A stretch of 64,000 bases of DNA from Actinacidiphila paucisporea (GTDB lineage: Bacteria > Actinomycetota > Actinomycetes > Streptomycetales > Streptomycetaceae): positions 124,001 through 188,000 of the forward strand of contig NZ_FRBI01000005.1 of assembly GCF_900142575.1 (NCBI RefSeq), in the 5' to 3' direction. Shown here one piece after another: positions 42,976 to 52,081 of the stretch. Made by a program: the position numbers and the translations under genes. The notes beneath the pieces were generated by a model. That model saw only the letters and a program-made list of their open reading frames with translations. It was not told the origin of the DNA and ran no database searches. The stretch's first letter is position 1. The number at the start of each line of letters is the position of its first letter.

Positions 42976-43506
42976 TCAGCCGCGCTTCTCCACGACGACC
43001 GACTGGATCACGACGTCCTCCAGCGGGCGGTCGGTGCGCGGATTGGCGGGGCTGTTGATGATCCCGTCCACCACCTTCTTGCTCGCCTCGTCCGCGACCT
43101 CGCCGAAGATGGTGTGCTTGCGGGTCAGCCAGGTGGTGGGGGCGACCGTGATGAAGAACTGCGAGCCGTTGGTGCCGGGGCCCGCGTTGGCCATCGCCAG
43201 CAGATAGGGCTTGTCGAAGGCCAGGTCCGGGTGGAATTCGTCGGCGAACTCGTAGCCGGGGCCGCCGGTGCCGTTCCCCAGCGGGTCGCCGCCCTGGATC
43301 ATGAAACCTGAGATGACCCGGTGGAAGACCGTGCCGTCGTACAGCTTGTCGTGGGACGCCTTGCCGGTCCGCGGGTCGGTCCACTCGCGGGTGCCCTCGG
43401 CGAGCCCGACGAAGTTGGCCACCGTCTTGGGGGCATGGTTCGGCAGCAGCCGGATCACGATGTCGCCGTGGGTGGTCTTCAGGGTGGCGTAGAGCTGCTC
43501 GGCCAC
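42976..43506 (-). CDS. ppiA: Peptidyl-prolyl cis-trans isomerase (cyclophilin)
   Basis: A 176-residue cytoplasmic cyclophilin. Catalytic and ligand residues are present: [15 protein letters not shown] (Arg in FHR), [12 protein letters not shown] and [11 protein letters not shown]. It speeds proline isomerisation in folding proteins. The GTG at 43506 follows GGAAGG. Its position beside rhomboid and crgA matches mycobacterial ppiA. Confidence 0.94.
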   Translation of the reverse strand: MAEQLYATLKTTHGDIVIRLLPNHAPKTVANFVGLAEGTREWTDPRTGKASHDKLYDGTVFHRVISGFMIQGGDPLGNGTGGPGYEFADEFHPDLAFDKPYLLAMANAGPGTNGSQFFITVAPTTWLTRKHTIFGEVADEASKKVVDGIINSPANPRTDRPLEDVVIQSVVVEKRG

Positions 43507-43721
43507 GGTCTACCTTCCATAGTCTTCGCTGACAGGCACAAATCCTTGCACGGCCCAGCCCCGCGCGCGGGCTTCCCCCGTTCTCCGCCCGGCCGGACCG
43601 CGCAGCAACCGGGCCGACTGACCCGTATGCACGTCCGCACATGCCGTACGGCGGCCAGCCGGGCATGATTTCAAACCGGGTGGACAGGCGAAAACCGTAC
43701 GCCACCGAGGAGGAGGTTCCT

Positions 43722-44501
43722 GTGACCCGCATCGACAGCGTGCGCAACGCGGCCGACATCACCAAGGACAGCGTGCGGCACGCCGCGGAGGTGGCTGCGC
43801 CGTACGCGAGCACCGCCAAGGATGAGGCAGCGCGTTACGCACAACAAGCCGGTACGTACGCGCAGCAGGCCGGCGCGCTCGCCAAGCAGGCCTACGACGC
43901 CAAGCTCGCCGCCCAGGTGCGGCAGGCCCGCGAACAGGCATGGGCGGCCGTGCCGCCCAAGACCGCGGTCGCCGTGGAGAGCGCCGCCCGCCGTACGAAG
44001 GAGACCGCGAAGACAGCGGCCGACTACACCGTGCCGAAGGTGGGCACCGCGGTCGCGGCCACCAGGGCCGTCGCGGTGCCGGTGACCAACGAGGCGCTGG
44101 TGCGCGGCGCCGCCGCCCTGCACGCGCTGCGCGGCCAGGTGACGGCCGACGACATCGACCGGCTGGTACGCCGGCGGGTCCGCCGGCAGCGGGCCGGCCG
44201 CACCTTCCGCGGCCTGCTGCTGGCCGGGGTCGTCGGCGGCGCCGCCTTCGCCGCCTGGCGCTGGTGGAGCAAGCAGGCCAACCCGGACTGGCTGGTCGAG
44301 CCGACCGAGCCGACGGAGCCGGACGAGGTCACCGACGGGATCAGCGGCACCAGCACCCTGACGGTGGTCGACCCGCTCGACGGTCCGTCCGCGTCGGTGA
44401 ACGGCTCGGGTGCCCATGTCGACCGCGTCGACGGCTTCCCCGACTCCGACGTCGAGGCCGCACCGTCCGACGACGACAACCCGCACCGGGACGGCGCCTG
44501 A
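43722..44501 (+). CDS. DUF5324 family single-pass membrane protein (possible positional counterpart of CwsA)
   Basis: A 259-residue protein. The N-terminal two thirds are Ala/Lys/Gln-rich amphipathic helix (KDEAARYAQQAGTYAQQ) resembling apolipoprotein/LEA repeats; a basic stretch (LVRRRVRRQRAGR) precedes one TM helix (GLLLAGVVGGAAFAAWRWW) and an acidic C-terminal tail. The GTG at 43722 has GAGGAGG upstream. It occupies the slot beside ppiA that holds cwsA in mycobacteria, and has a similar helix-basic-TM plan, though homology cannot be claimed by eye. Confidence 0.78.
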   Translation: MTRIDSVRNAADITKDSVRHAAEVAAPYASTAKDEAARYAQQAGTYAQQAGALAKQAYDAKLAAQVRQAREQAWAAVPPKTAVAVESAARRTKETAKTAADYTVPKVGTAVAATRAVAVPVTNEALVRGAAALHALRGQVTADDIDRLVRRRVRRQRAGRTFRGLLLAGVVGGAAFAAWRWWSKQANPDWLVEPTEPTEPDEVTDGISGTSTLTVVDPLDGPSASVNGSGAHVDRVDGFPDSDVEAAPSDDDNPHRDGA

Positions 44502-44549
44502 CCCCTCGCCCCTCGAAAGGGGCGCGGGGCCCTGCCCCGACTCCGCCGG

Positions 44550-46133
44550 TCAGCCCGCCACCGGCGCGGGCACCGGCTCGGGGTCGGGGCCGTTCAGCAC
44601 CGCGGGCACGTCCCTGAGCGAGATCAGCGCGGCCACCGCGCCGAGCAGCAGCAGGCCCCCGCCGATCAGCGTGGTGGTGTGCATGCTGTCGGTGAACGCC
44701 TGCCTGGCGGCCTCGGTGACATGCCTCCCGAGAGCGCCAGGCAGGTGCCGCCCGGTCTCGACGCCGCTGGTGACCGACTCGTGCGCGGTGCTGCTCTGTG
44801 CTGCCGTCAGACCGCTCGGCAGCCGCAGATCACTGCGGTAGTACGCGCTGAGCACCGAGCCCAGTACCGCGATGCCCAGCGCGCCGCCCAACTCCATCCC
44901 GGTCTCCGAGATGGCCGCGGCGGCGCCCGTCCTGGTGCTGGGCGCGCTGGCCAGGATCGTGTCGGCGGTCACGGCGAAGATGAGCATCAGCCCGGCGCCG
45001 TTGACGACCACCACCGGCAGCAATTGCCAGTACGCGGTGTGCGGGGTGGCCAGGCCGAGCCCCGCGGTGGTGACGCCCATCAGGAACAGCCCGGCCGCGA
45101 CCGTACGCGCCCGGCCGATCAGCGGGATGAGCGAGCCGGCCGCCGGCGCGGTGAAGGCGGCCGCGAGCGGCCCCGGCAGCACCGCGAGACCCGCCGTCAG
45201 CGGCGACCAGCCGCGGATCACCTGGAAGTACAGCGAGAAGCCCAGCGACAGCACGGACGCGGCGAACATCGTCACGACGTTCGCGCTGATCGCACCCGAG
45301 AAGGCGCGGTTGCGGAAGAGCCGCAGGTCGAGCAGCGGGTGTGCCAGCGCGGTCTGGCGGTGCAGGAAGACGGCCAGCAGCACGGCGCCGAGCGCCGCGG
45401 TGATCCACACGGAAGGCTCTGCGACCCCGTCGCGGGCCCCCGTCTTGATCGCGTAGATCACCCCGAACAGCCCCACCACCGACAGCGGCACGCCGCGCCA
45501 GTCCAGCGGCCCCGGCTGCGGATTGCGCGACTCGGGCAGGACGATCGCGCCCGCCCCCAGTAGGACCGCCGTCACCGGCACGTTGACCAGGAAGACCGAG
45601 CCCCACCAGAAGTGGTCGAGCAGCAGCCCGCCGACCACCGGGCCGAGCGCGAAGCTGCCGGCTCCGACCCCGCCGCTGATGCCGACCGCGGTGGTCCGCT
45701 CCTTGGGGTCGGTGAAGGAGGCCCGCACCAGGGAGAGCGTGGACGGCATGATGGTCGCGCCGGCCACGCCGAGCACCGCCCGGGCGGCGATCAGGGTGGC
45801 AGGGGTGCTCGCGTAGGCGCTGATCCCGGAGGCGACACCGAAGCAGGCCACGCCGATCAGCAGCAGCTTCTTGCGCCCGATCCGGTCCCCGAGGTTCCCC
45901 GCCACGATCAGCAGGGCGCCGAGCGCGAAGCCGTAGACGTCCACGATCCACAGGAGTTGGGTGGCGGACGGGGCGAGTTGTGCGGACAGGGAGGGCACGG
46001 CGTAGTTCAGGACGCTGGCGTCGATGCCCAGCATCGCGGAGGCGACACAGCAGAGGGCGAGTACGGTCCAGCGCCGCGCGTTCTGCCGGGCTGCCGCCCC
46101 GCCGGTCGTGTCGTGCTTGGTTGTCGTCGTCAT
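44550..46133 (-). CDS. MFS drug exporter, DHA2 (EmrB/QacA, 14-TM) family
   Basis: A 527-residue proton-driven exporter with about 14 TM helices. Motif A is GDRIGRKKLLLIG, motif C is GGVGAGSFALGPVVGGLL, and the first helix carries the DHA2 signature LDASVLNYAVPSL-like sequence (GIDASVLNYAVPSLS). Likely exports cationic or hydrophobic toxicants. The ATG at 46133 is the natural start (MTTTTKHD). Downstream of and in the same direction as the AfsR-like regulator (72-bp gap), which may control it. Confidence 0.9.
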   Translation of the reverse strand: MTTTTKHDTTGGAAARQNARRWTVLALCCVASAMLGIDASVLNYAVPSLSAQLAPSATQLLWIVDVYGFALGALLIVAGNLGDRIGRKKLLLIGVACFGVASGISAYASTPATLIAARAVLGVAGATIMPSTLSLVRASFTDPKERTTAVGISGGVGAGSFALGPVVGGLLLDHFWWGSVFLVNVPVTAVLLGAGAIVLPESRNPQPGPLDWRGVPLSVVGLFGVIYAIKTGARDGVAEPSVWITAALGAVLLAVFLHRQTALAHPLLDLRLFRNRAFSGAISANVVTMFAASVLSLGFSLYFQVIRGWSPLTAGLAVLPGPLAAAFTAPAAGSLIPLIGRARTVAAGLFLMGVTTAGLGLATPHTAYWQLLPVVVVNGAGLMLIFAVTADTILASAPSTRTGAAAAISETGMELGGALGIAVLGSVLSAYYRSDLRLPSGLTAAQSSTAHESVTSGVETGRHLPGALGRHVTEAARQAFTDSMHTTTLIGGGLLLLGAVAALISLRDVPAVLNGPDPEPVPAPVAG

Positions 46134-46205
46134 GTACGGCAGCGTGCGCGGCGCCGCTGACCGGCCGCGCACCGCGCGCTGACCGCCCGCGCACCGGCTG
46201 TCCGG

Positions 46206-49200
46206 TCAGGCTCCGGTGCCGTTCTCGGTGAGGCGCTGGGCGGCGTCCTCGGTGACGTTCTCAGCGTTGTCCGCGGTGCCGCCCGCGGTGCCGCCCGCAG
46301 TGACGTCCTCGGTGACGAGCGAGGTCAGGACGCCGAGGGCCGTGGAACGGTCCAGGGCGGCCGTCGCGGTGACGGCCGCCGCGTATGCGGTCTCTCCCAG
46401 CGCGGCGCGGGCGGCCGCCGCGGTGGCGGCGGCGTCGGGGCCGGTCAGGGGACTGCCACGAAGTGCTTCCGCGACGCCGAGCAGCGCCGCGGCCCGCCGC
46501 GGGTCGCCGTCCAGGAGGGCGAGAGCGGCGGCGGCGCCGGCGATGTGCGCGGCGTTCATCGACAGCAGCAGCACCTCGCTGTCGAAGGTGGCGGCGGCCC
46601 TCAAGTGGCCGCGGGCGGCTTCGGCGTCGCCGTCGGCCACGGCGACCAGGCCCAGCGAGGTCAGCACCACGGACCGCGTGCTGTTGCTGGAGAACCAGCC
46701 GGTGGGGCATTCGGCGAGCGCCTGCTCGGCCAGCGCGCGGGCGCGGGGCAGGTCGCCGCGCAGCCGGGCGATGTCGGCGAGGCAGCGGTGCGCCATCGCC
46801 AGTGTCTCCGGGGCCCCTGCCCGCCGGGAGAGCGTCACCGCCCGCTCGCAGTAGGCGGTGGCGGCGTCGAGATCTCCGGCCCGCAGGCTGAAGGCGGCGC
46901 GGTTGGTCAGCAGTTCCGCCACGTCGAGCACCGAGTCCAGCTCCTCGGCGAGCACCAGCGCCTGGCCGATGAAGTCGAGCGCCTGCGCGAAGTCATTGCG
47001 GAAGTCGGCGAGGTCGGCGAGCACGTTGAGGCAGGTGATCAGGCCCCAGCGGTCGCCCTGGCCGCGGAAGCCGGCCAGCGACCGCTCGCACTCGCGCTGC
47101 GCGACCGCCGTGTCGCCCCGCACCATCCAGGCCTGGAAGCCGAAGCCGAGGTGCACCAGGGCGTCGTACCAGGGGTCGTTCCGGCCGGCGAGCAGCGCCT
47201 CGACGCCCTCCAAGGTGTCCATGTCACCGTGCGGCACTCCGGCGAAGGGCGCCCACAGCAAAGTGAGCACCGGGAAGCGCCGGGCGATCCGGTCCATGCC
47301 CTCGACGATCTCGGTCGCCGCCGCCACGTGCGCGGTGTAGCCGGTCGGGTCGGACAGCGCGCTGACCACGGCGAGCACGCACAGCGCGTACTCCTCCTCC
47401 AGACCCTCCGGAGGTGTGGACCCGACCGCCGTGAGCACCTGCCGGGCGGGACCCACGCCCTCGTACCGCACTCCCCGCAGCAGCCAGTAGGAGGACAGCG
47501 CGGCGATCAGGCGCATCGCGCCGGGGATGTCGCCCGCGTCGAGCGACCGGTGCAGTGCCGCCTGGAGGTTGTCCCGCTCGTCGGACAGCAGTCGCAGCCA
47601 CTCCAGCTGCTCGGCCCTGCGCAGATGCGGGTCGGCGGTCAGCGCGAAGTCCAGGAAGTAGGCGGCGTGCGCGGCGTGGGTGCGCTCGGTCTCGCCCGCC
47701 TCGGCGAGCCGCTCGGCGCCGTAGGCCCGGATGGATTCGAGCATCCGGTAGCGGACCAGGCCGGTGCCCTCGGTGTGCTGGGCGACCACCAGGGACTTCT
47801 CGACCAGTGCGGCCATCAGGTCGAGGACGTCGTCCGCCTCGATGACGTCGCCGTCCGCGCACACCGCCTCGGCGGCGGCCTGGGTCCAGCCGCCGGCGAA
47901 GACCGCGGCCCGGCGCAGCACCGCCCGTTCGTCGTCCGGCAGCAGGTCCCAGCTCCAGTCGACGACCCCCCGCAGCGTCCGCTGCCGCGGCTGGGCGGTT
48001 CTGCTGCCCCGGGAGAGCAGCCGGAAGAGCGCGTCGGGGCGTACTCCGAGGCTGTACGAAAGGTCGTCGGCAGGCAGCGCGCCGAGCCGGGCGGCGATCT
48101 CGGTGACCGACAGCGAACGCAACCGGGCGGCGGCCAGTTCGATGGCCAGCGGCAGGCCGTCGAGGACGGAGCACAGCCGCAGCACGGTGTCCGCGGTGGC
48201 GGGGTCGGCCGCGGGGTCGAACCCGGGGCTGACGGCGGCGGCCCGGTCGGTGAACAGCCGCACGGCGGGGGAGGCGAGTACCTGCTCGCGGTCCGTGCCG
48301 GGCTGCGGCATACCGAGGGTGGCCACCGGGCACAGCGCCTCACCGGTGATACCGAGCGCCTCCCGGCTGGTGGCGAGAATCCGCAACTGCGGGCAGCCGA
48401 TGAGCAGTCGCTCGGCGAAGACCGCCGCGTCGGCCACCACGTGCTCGCAGTTGTCCAGCACCAGCAGCAGCGGGCGCTCGATGAGCGCCGCGGCGATACG
48501 TGCCACCGGGTCGGGCACCGCCGCGGAGGCGCCGGCCGTGCCGTGGCCGACCGGGGGCCGCAGGCCGCCACGCAGGCCGAGTGCGCCGAGCACCGCCTGC
48601 GGGATCTCGGCTCCGCCGGTCACCCCGGCCAGTTCCACGAAGCAGGCGTCCTGCGGATGGCGGCGGGCGGCCTCCACCGCGAGCCTGGTCTTGCCCGCAC
48701 CGCCGGGCCCGATCAGGGTCACCAGCCGCTGCCGCGCCAATCTGTCGCCGATGAGGGCGAGTTCATCGGCCCGGCCGACGAAGGTCGTGAGCTGGGCGGG
48801 CAGTTCATGCCGTACGGGGGCGGCGGCCGGGGTCGTACCCGCTAGCGGGTCGCTCGGTCTGTCCGACCTGCCACCTGACGATGTTTCACGTGGAACATCC
48901 CCGCCGGGTCCGGTTTCACGTGAAACATCCGGCGGTGCGGCCATCGGCTCGCCCCGCAGTACGGCCAGCTGGGCGGCGGCCAGTTCGGGTCCCGGGTCAG
49001 CGCCGAGCGAGTCGGCCAGTTCCCGCCGGGCATCCTCGTACGCCGCCAGGGCCTCGCCCTGCCGACCACTGCCGTGCAGCGCCCGCATCAGCTGGGCGCG
49101 CAGCCGCTCCCGCAGCGGGTGCGCCGCCACCAGCTCACCGAGTTCGGCGACCAGGGTGCGGTGCCGACCCAGAGCGAGATCCGCTTCTATCCGGTCCTCG

Positions 49201-49673
49201 ACGGCGCCGGTTCGCAGCTCCTCCAGCCGTACGACCTGGGCGGCGGCGAAGGGCGCGTCACCGACGTCGGCCAGCGCGGGTCCCCGCCACAGGGCGAGAG
49301 CCTCGCGCAACAACCGGGCGGCCGAAGCCGGTTCAGCCGAGGCCAGCGCCTCACGTCCCTGGGCGCTGAGCCGTTGGAAGCGGTGGGCGTCGACCTGGTC
49401 GGGGTCGACTGCGAGCCGGTAGCCGGCGGGCAGCCCCTCGATCGGCACCGGCAGCACCTGGCGCAGCCGGGAGACCTGCGACTGCACGGCATTGCCCACC
49501 CCGGCCGGCGGGTCCTCCCCGTACAGCCCGTCGACCAGCCGCTCCCCGCTGACCGGCCGGCCGGCCTCCAGGAGCAGCAGGGCGAGCAGCGCACGTCGCC
49601 GCGGACCGCCCAGCGCCACGTCGACGCCGTCCGCGCCCAGGGCTCGCGTCGCACCGAGGATGCCGAACTTCAC
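46206..49673 (-). CDS. AfsR/SARP-type transcriptional regulator with NB-ARC ATPase and TPR-like C-terminus
   Basis: About 1155 residues. N-terminal winged helix (VKFGILGATRALG, RRRALLALLLLEAGRPVS), a BTAD domain (about 90-240), a linker holding two DVxRET repeats (about 255-275), an NB-ARC/STAND ATPase (Walker A IGPGGAGKTRLAVEAA, LLLVLDNCEHV, CPQLRILATSREAL, GLPLAIELAAARL) and a long helical TPR-type region. Such proteins activate antibiotic or developmental genes. The GTG at 49673 is chosen because the winged helix starts there. The linker repeat is encoded by two parS sequences. No biosynthetic cluster is adjacent. Confidence 0.9.
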   Translation of the reverse strand: MKFGILGATRALGADGVDVALGGPRRRALLALLLLEAGRPVSGERLVDGLYGEDPPAGVGNAVQSQVSRLRQVLPVPIEGLPAGYRLAVDPDQVDAHRFQRLSAQGREALASAEPASAARLLREALALWRGPALADVGDAPFAAAQVVRLEELRTGAVEDRIEADLALGRHRTLVAELGELVAAHPLRERLRAQLMRALHGSGRQGEALAAYEDARRELADSLGADPGPELAAAQLAVLRGEPMAAPPDVSRETGPGGDVPRETSSGGRSDRPSDPLAGTTPAAAPVRHELPAQLTTFVGRADELALIGDRLARQRLVTLIGPGGAGKTRLAVEAARRHPQDACFVELAGVTGGAEIPQAVLGALGLRGGLRPPVGHGTAGASAAVPDPVARIAAALIERPLLLVLDNCEHVVADAAVFAERLLIGCPQLRILATSREALGITGEALCPVATLGMPQPGTDREQVLASPAVRLFTDRAAAVSPGFDPAADPATADTVLRLCSVLDGLPLAIELAAARLRSLSVTEIAARLGALPADDLSYSLGVRPDALFRLLSRGSRTAQPRQRTLRGVVDWSWDLLPDDERAVLRRAAVFAGGWTQAAAEAVCADGDVIEADDVLDLMAALVEKSLVVAQHTEGTGLVRYRMLESIRAYGAERLAEAGETERTHAAHAAYFLDFALTADPHLRRAEQLEWLRLLSDERDNLQAALHRSLDAGDIPGAMRLIAALSSYWLLRGVRYEGVGPARQVLTAVGSTPPEGLEEEYALCVLAVVSALSDPTGYTAHVAAATEIVEGMDRIARRFPVLTLLWAPFAGVPHGDMDTLEGVEALLAGRNDPWYDALVHLGFGFQAWMVRGDTAVAQRECERSLAGFRGQGDRWGLITCLNVLADLADFRNDFAQALDFIGQALVLAEELDSVLDVAELLTNRAAFSLRAGDLDAATAYCERAVTLSRRAGAPETLAMAHRCLADIARLRGDLPRARALAEQALAECPTGWFSSNSTRSVVLTSLGLVAVADGDAEAARGHLRAAATFDSEVLLLSMNAAHIAGAAAALALLDGDPRRAAALLGVAEALRGSPLTGPDAAATAAAARAALGETAYAAAVTATAALDRSTALGVLTSLVTEDVTAGGTAGGTADNAENVTEDAAQRLTENGTGA
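48883..48926. promoter_or_regulatory. parS: Pair of parS centromere sites inside the AfsR-like gene
   Basis: GTTTCACGTGAAAC, the exact Streptomyces parS palindrome, is at 48913-48926; GTTTCACGTGGAAC at 48883-48896 differs by one base and, read on the minus strand, is TGTTCCACGTGAAACA, the 16-bp Bacillus-type parS consensus. The two are 30 bp apart. ParB binds such sites near oriC to start chromosome segregation. Confidence 0.88.
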
Positions 49674-49790
49674 GCCCTGATTGTGTCGTACCGAGGTCGC
49701 ACAGGCGTGCCCCAAGATCAGCTCATCGCACGGCTCTGTAGCGCGCCCGCCGCAGAGGCACAGGGAGCAGCATCGGCGTCCCCACCGCGG

Positions 49791-50273
49791 TCAGCACGGG
49801 GAGTCGGACGCGATCGCCGCGGGACCGCACTCCTGCGCCGTCCCGGACGCCGCGAGCAGCAGCAGCTCATAGAGGGTGGCCCGCTGCCCGGTGTCCAGCG
49901 CCGACAGCACCTCGTCCTCCACCGCCGCCAGCGCGAACTCCGCCTTCGCGAGCCGCCTGGCACCCCGGTCGGTCAGCTGCACGATGTGCCGTCTGCGGTC
50001 CTCGGGCGAACGCCGGCGCTCGATCAGGGCGTCGGCCTCCAGATCGTTGAGCAGCCCCACCACCGTGGCCCGGTCCATCATCAGCGTCGACGCGAGCGCC
50101 TGCTGCGTACTGCCGTCGCGGTCCCGCAGCACGGTCAGCGCGACCAGATGCCGCGGGCGCAGCCCCAGCGGCTCCAGCACCGACTCGGCGTGCAGGCGCA
50201 TCCGCCGGGCGAGGTTGTCGAGCAGCGCGCCCGACCGCCGCGGCGGCTGGTTCAGCACGGGCAGGGAGGCCAT
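49791..50273 (-). CDS. MarR family transcriptional regulator
   Basis: A 160-residue winged-helix regulator (STQQALASTLMMDRATVVGLLNDLEADALI, wing RRRSPEDRRRHIVQLTDRG). It diverges from the azoreductase gene, the arrangement in which such repressors respond to quinones or electrophiles and derepress a flavin reductase. The C-terminus includes one cysteine in ECGP that could be redox-active; this is speculation. Confidence 0.92.
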   Translation of the reverse strand: MASLPVLNQPPRRSGALLDNLARRMRLHAESVLEPLGLRPRHLVALTVLRDRDGSTQQALASTLMMDRATVVGLLNDLEADALIERRRSPEDRRRHIVQLTDRGARRLAKAEFALAAVEDEVLSALDTGQRATLYELLLLAASGTAQECGPAAIASDSPC

Positions 50274-50301
50274 CCCAGAAGTCTATCCGGCCGGCGGGAA
50301 T

Positions 50302-50343
50302 CGTGACGTGGTATAAATCGTTGGCGTTACACAAACCAGTTAC
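50302..50343. promoter_or_regulatory. MarR/azoreductase divergent promoter region
   Basis: CGTGACGTGGTATAAAT (50302-50318) contains a TATAAA hexamer, followed by direct repeats GTTAC at 50326-50330 and 50339-50343. These lie in the 84-bp gap between the divergent genes and are candidate promoter and MarR-binding elements. Confidence 0.4.
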
Positions 50344-50357
50344 GAAGGGTCAACGAG

Positions 50358-51002
50358 ATGCCTCACCTTCTGCACATAGACTCCAGCGTCCAAGGCGCCA
50401 CCTCGGTCAGTCGCCGGCTCACCGCCCGCGCCGCCGCCGCCTGGCGCGCCGCCCACCCCGACGGCACCGTCACCTACCGCGACCTGGGCACGGACCCGCT
50501 GCCGCACATCGTCCCGAGCACCGTCCACTCCGGCGTCGTACCGGCCGCCGACCGCACCCCCGAGCAGGCCGCCTCCTGGGCGCTCAGCGAGCAGGTCGTG
50601 GCCGAGGTGAAGGCCGCCGACAGCGTGCTGCTCGGCCTGCCCGTCTACAACTACGGCGCCCCCAGCAGCGTGAAGTCCTGGGTCGACCACCTGGTCGCCG
50701 TCGGCCTGTCGGTCGACCCGGAGACCTACGAGGGCCTGCTCGGCGGCCGCGACCTCGTCGTCCTCGCCGCCCGCGGCGGCGGCTACGCCCCCGGCACCCC
50801 CCGCGAGGGCTGGGACCACGCCGAGCAGTGGCTTCCCCACGGCATCTCGCTGACCGGCCTGACCCCCCGCTTCATCACCGCGGAACTGACCCTGGCCAAG
50901 GTCAACCCGGCCATGTCCGACCTGATCCCCCTGGCCGACCAGAGCCTCGCGGCCGCCGAGGAGTCCATCGACGCCCTGTGGCCCGTCCCCACACCGGCCT
51001 GA
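50358..51002 (+). CDS. azoR: FMN-dependent NADH:quinone oxidoreductase / azoreductase
   Basis: A 214-residue flavodoxin-like enzyme (HIDSSVQGATSVSRRLTARA as the FMN phosphate loop; GLPVYNYGAPSSVKSWVDHL; AARGGGYAPG). It reduces quinones and azo bonds by two electrons using NADH, protecting against quinone stress. The ATG at 50358 has GAAGGG upstream. Probably repressed by the divergent MarR protein. Confidence 0.92.
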   Translation: MPHLLHIDSSVQGATSVSRRLTARAAAAWRAAHPDGTVTYRDLGTDPLPHIVPSTVHSGVVPAADRTPEQAASWALSEQVVAEVKAADSVLLGLPVYNYGAPSSVKSWVDHLVAVGLSVDPETYEGLLGGRDLVVLAARGGGYAPGTPREGWDHAEQWLPHGISLTGLTPRFITAELTLAKVNPAMSDLIPLADQSLAAAEESIDALWPVPTPA

Positions 51003-51164
51003 CCTTCACCCCACGGGCGGGAGGTCTCCGACCCCAGCGGCCCACGGGACCCGTCCGCCACCGAAATACCACCGGGCGCGTACCCGAGCAGCGCCCGGCC
51101 CCGGCGCAATGACGGGCACCCATCGATTACCGCTGCGGTCCTCGTCCTCGGCAGGATGGGTGCC

Positions 51165-51698
51165 ATGACCGAGATCCAGACCCCTCGCCTCATCCTCCGC
51201 CGCTGGCACGAGGACGACCTTGTTCCCATGGCAGAGATCAACGCGGACCCGGAGGTCATGCGCTGGATCGGAGACGGCTCCGTCCGTGACCTGGAGCGGA
51301 CGGCGGAGGACATCGAGCGGTGGGAGGAGGAGTGGGACGAGGAGGGCTTCGGCCTCTTCGCCGTCGAGCTGATGGCCTCGGGCGAGCTGGCTGGTTTCGC
51401 GGGCCTGTCCGTCCCCCGGTTCCTGCCGGAGGTGCTGCCTGCAGTGGAGATCGGCTGGCGGCTCGGCCGGCAGTACTGGGGACAGGGCTACGCGTCCGAA
51501 GCCGCCCATGCCGCGCTGGAGTTCGCGGTCCAGGATCGTGGTCTCGACCGCGTCATCAGTATCAGCGCGGTGGGCAATGACGCCTCGGAAAACGTGATGC
51601 GGAAGCTCGGCATGGCGCCGGAACGCGAGACGACGCATCCGGCGTACGGACATCCGCTGCGTGTCCACAGCATCGATCTGACCGAGTTCCACGCCTGA
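51165..51698 (+). CDS. GNAT family N-acetyltransferase (RimJ/RimL type)
   Basis: A 177-residue acetyltransferase starting MTEIQTPRLILRRWHEDD with the acetyl-CoA loop region (EIGWRLGRQYWGQGYASEAAHAAL) and the ENVMRKLGMAPERET motif of the RimJ/L-like group. The substrate may be a protein N-terminus or a small molecule. An ATG nine bases earlier is also possible. Confidence 0.9.
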   Translation: MTEIQTPRLILRRWHEDDLVPMAEINADPEVMRWIGDGSVRDLERTAEDIERWEEEWDEEGFGLFAVELMASGELAGFAGLSVPRFLPEVLPAVEIGWRLGRQYWGQGYASEAAHAALEFAVQDRGLDRVISISAVGNDASENVMRKLGMAPERETTHPAYGHPLRVHSIDLTEFHA

Positions 51699-51788
51699 AG
51701 CGACCGCGTCGCTTACCCACCGCCGTCGCTCCGACGTGGCGCGGCTGGAAGACGACCCGCGCTCGTGACGCTGCTCCGCCGACGTGCC

Positions 51789-51823
51789 GGAGGGCCGACC
51801 CCCGCGTGGGGAACCGGCCCTCC
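51789..51823. terminator. Hairpin after the acetyltransferase gene
   Basis: GGAGGGCCG (51789-51797) pairs with CGGCCCTCC (51815-51823) and an inner CCCC/GGGG stem sits inside, 90 bp after the stop. Confidence 0.6.
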
Positions 51824-51983
51824 AGGAGTCCGTCAGGGCTTGAAGCGGGCCACCTCGGCCACCATCAGCGGAGGGTCTCCGCTTCCGGGCGACGGCTGAC
51901 TGATCCGGCTGGTCTCGCCCAGCGCGTGCATGCTGGGCGCTGAACTCGCTCGCCTGACGTGTGCAGAATGCGCCGTGAACGCC

Positions 51984-52020
51984 AGCGGCCCCCTCGCCCT
52001 ACCCGGGCGAGGGGGCCGCT
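51984..52020. terminator. 16-bp perfect hairpin next to the tRNA-Ala fragment
   Basis: AGCGGCCCCCTCGCCC (51984-51999) and its exact complement (52005-52020) with a five-base loop. It lies 19 bp beyond the 3' end of the tRNA-Ala remnant, in the position of that tRNA's original terminator. Confidence 0.7.
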
Positions 52021-52039
52021 GACCTGCACGAACCAAGTG

Positions 52040-52081
52040 TGGAGCCTAGGAGATTCGAACTCCTGACATCTGCCTTGCAAA
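52040..52081 (-). other. 3' fragment of tRNA-Ala(UGC): attachment-site scar of an integrated element
   Basis: Read on the minus strand, 42 nt from the anticodon loop (TTTGCAA) through GGCAG, the T-arm AGGAGTTCGAATCTCCT and acceptor end AGGCTCCA match the 3' half of tRNA-Ala. The 5' half is absent: the next bases to the right are unrelated. This is what remains at one junction when a phage or integrative element inserts into the 3' end of a tRNA gene. By geometry the element lies to the right and the intact tRNA-Ala should be at its far end, beyond this window. Confidence 0.82.

Noticed and set aside
46206..49673. Secondary-metabolite gene cluster around the AfsR-like regulator
   Set aside because: No synthase or tailoring genes are adjacent; only an exporter and housekeeping genes.
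51833..52036. Small minus-strand frame between the acetyltransferase and the tRNA remnant
   Set aside because: Overlaps a 16-bp terminator hairpin and the tRNA fragment edge; no ribosome site.
52040..52081. Functional tRNA-Ala gene
   Set aside because: The D-arm, 5' acceptor strand and 5' half of the anticodon stem are missing, so it cannot fold as a tRNA.
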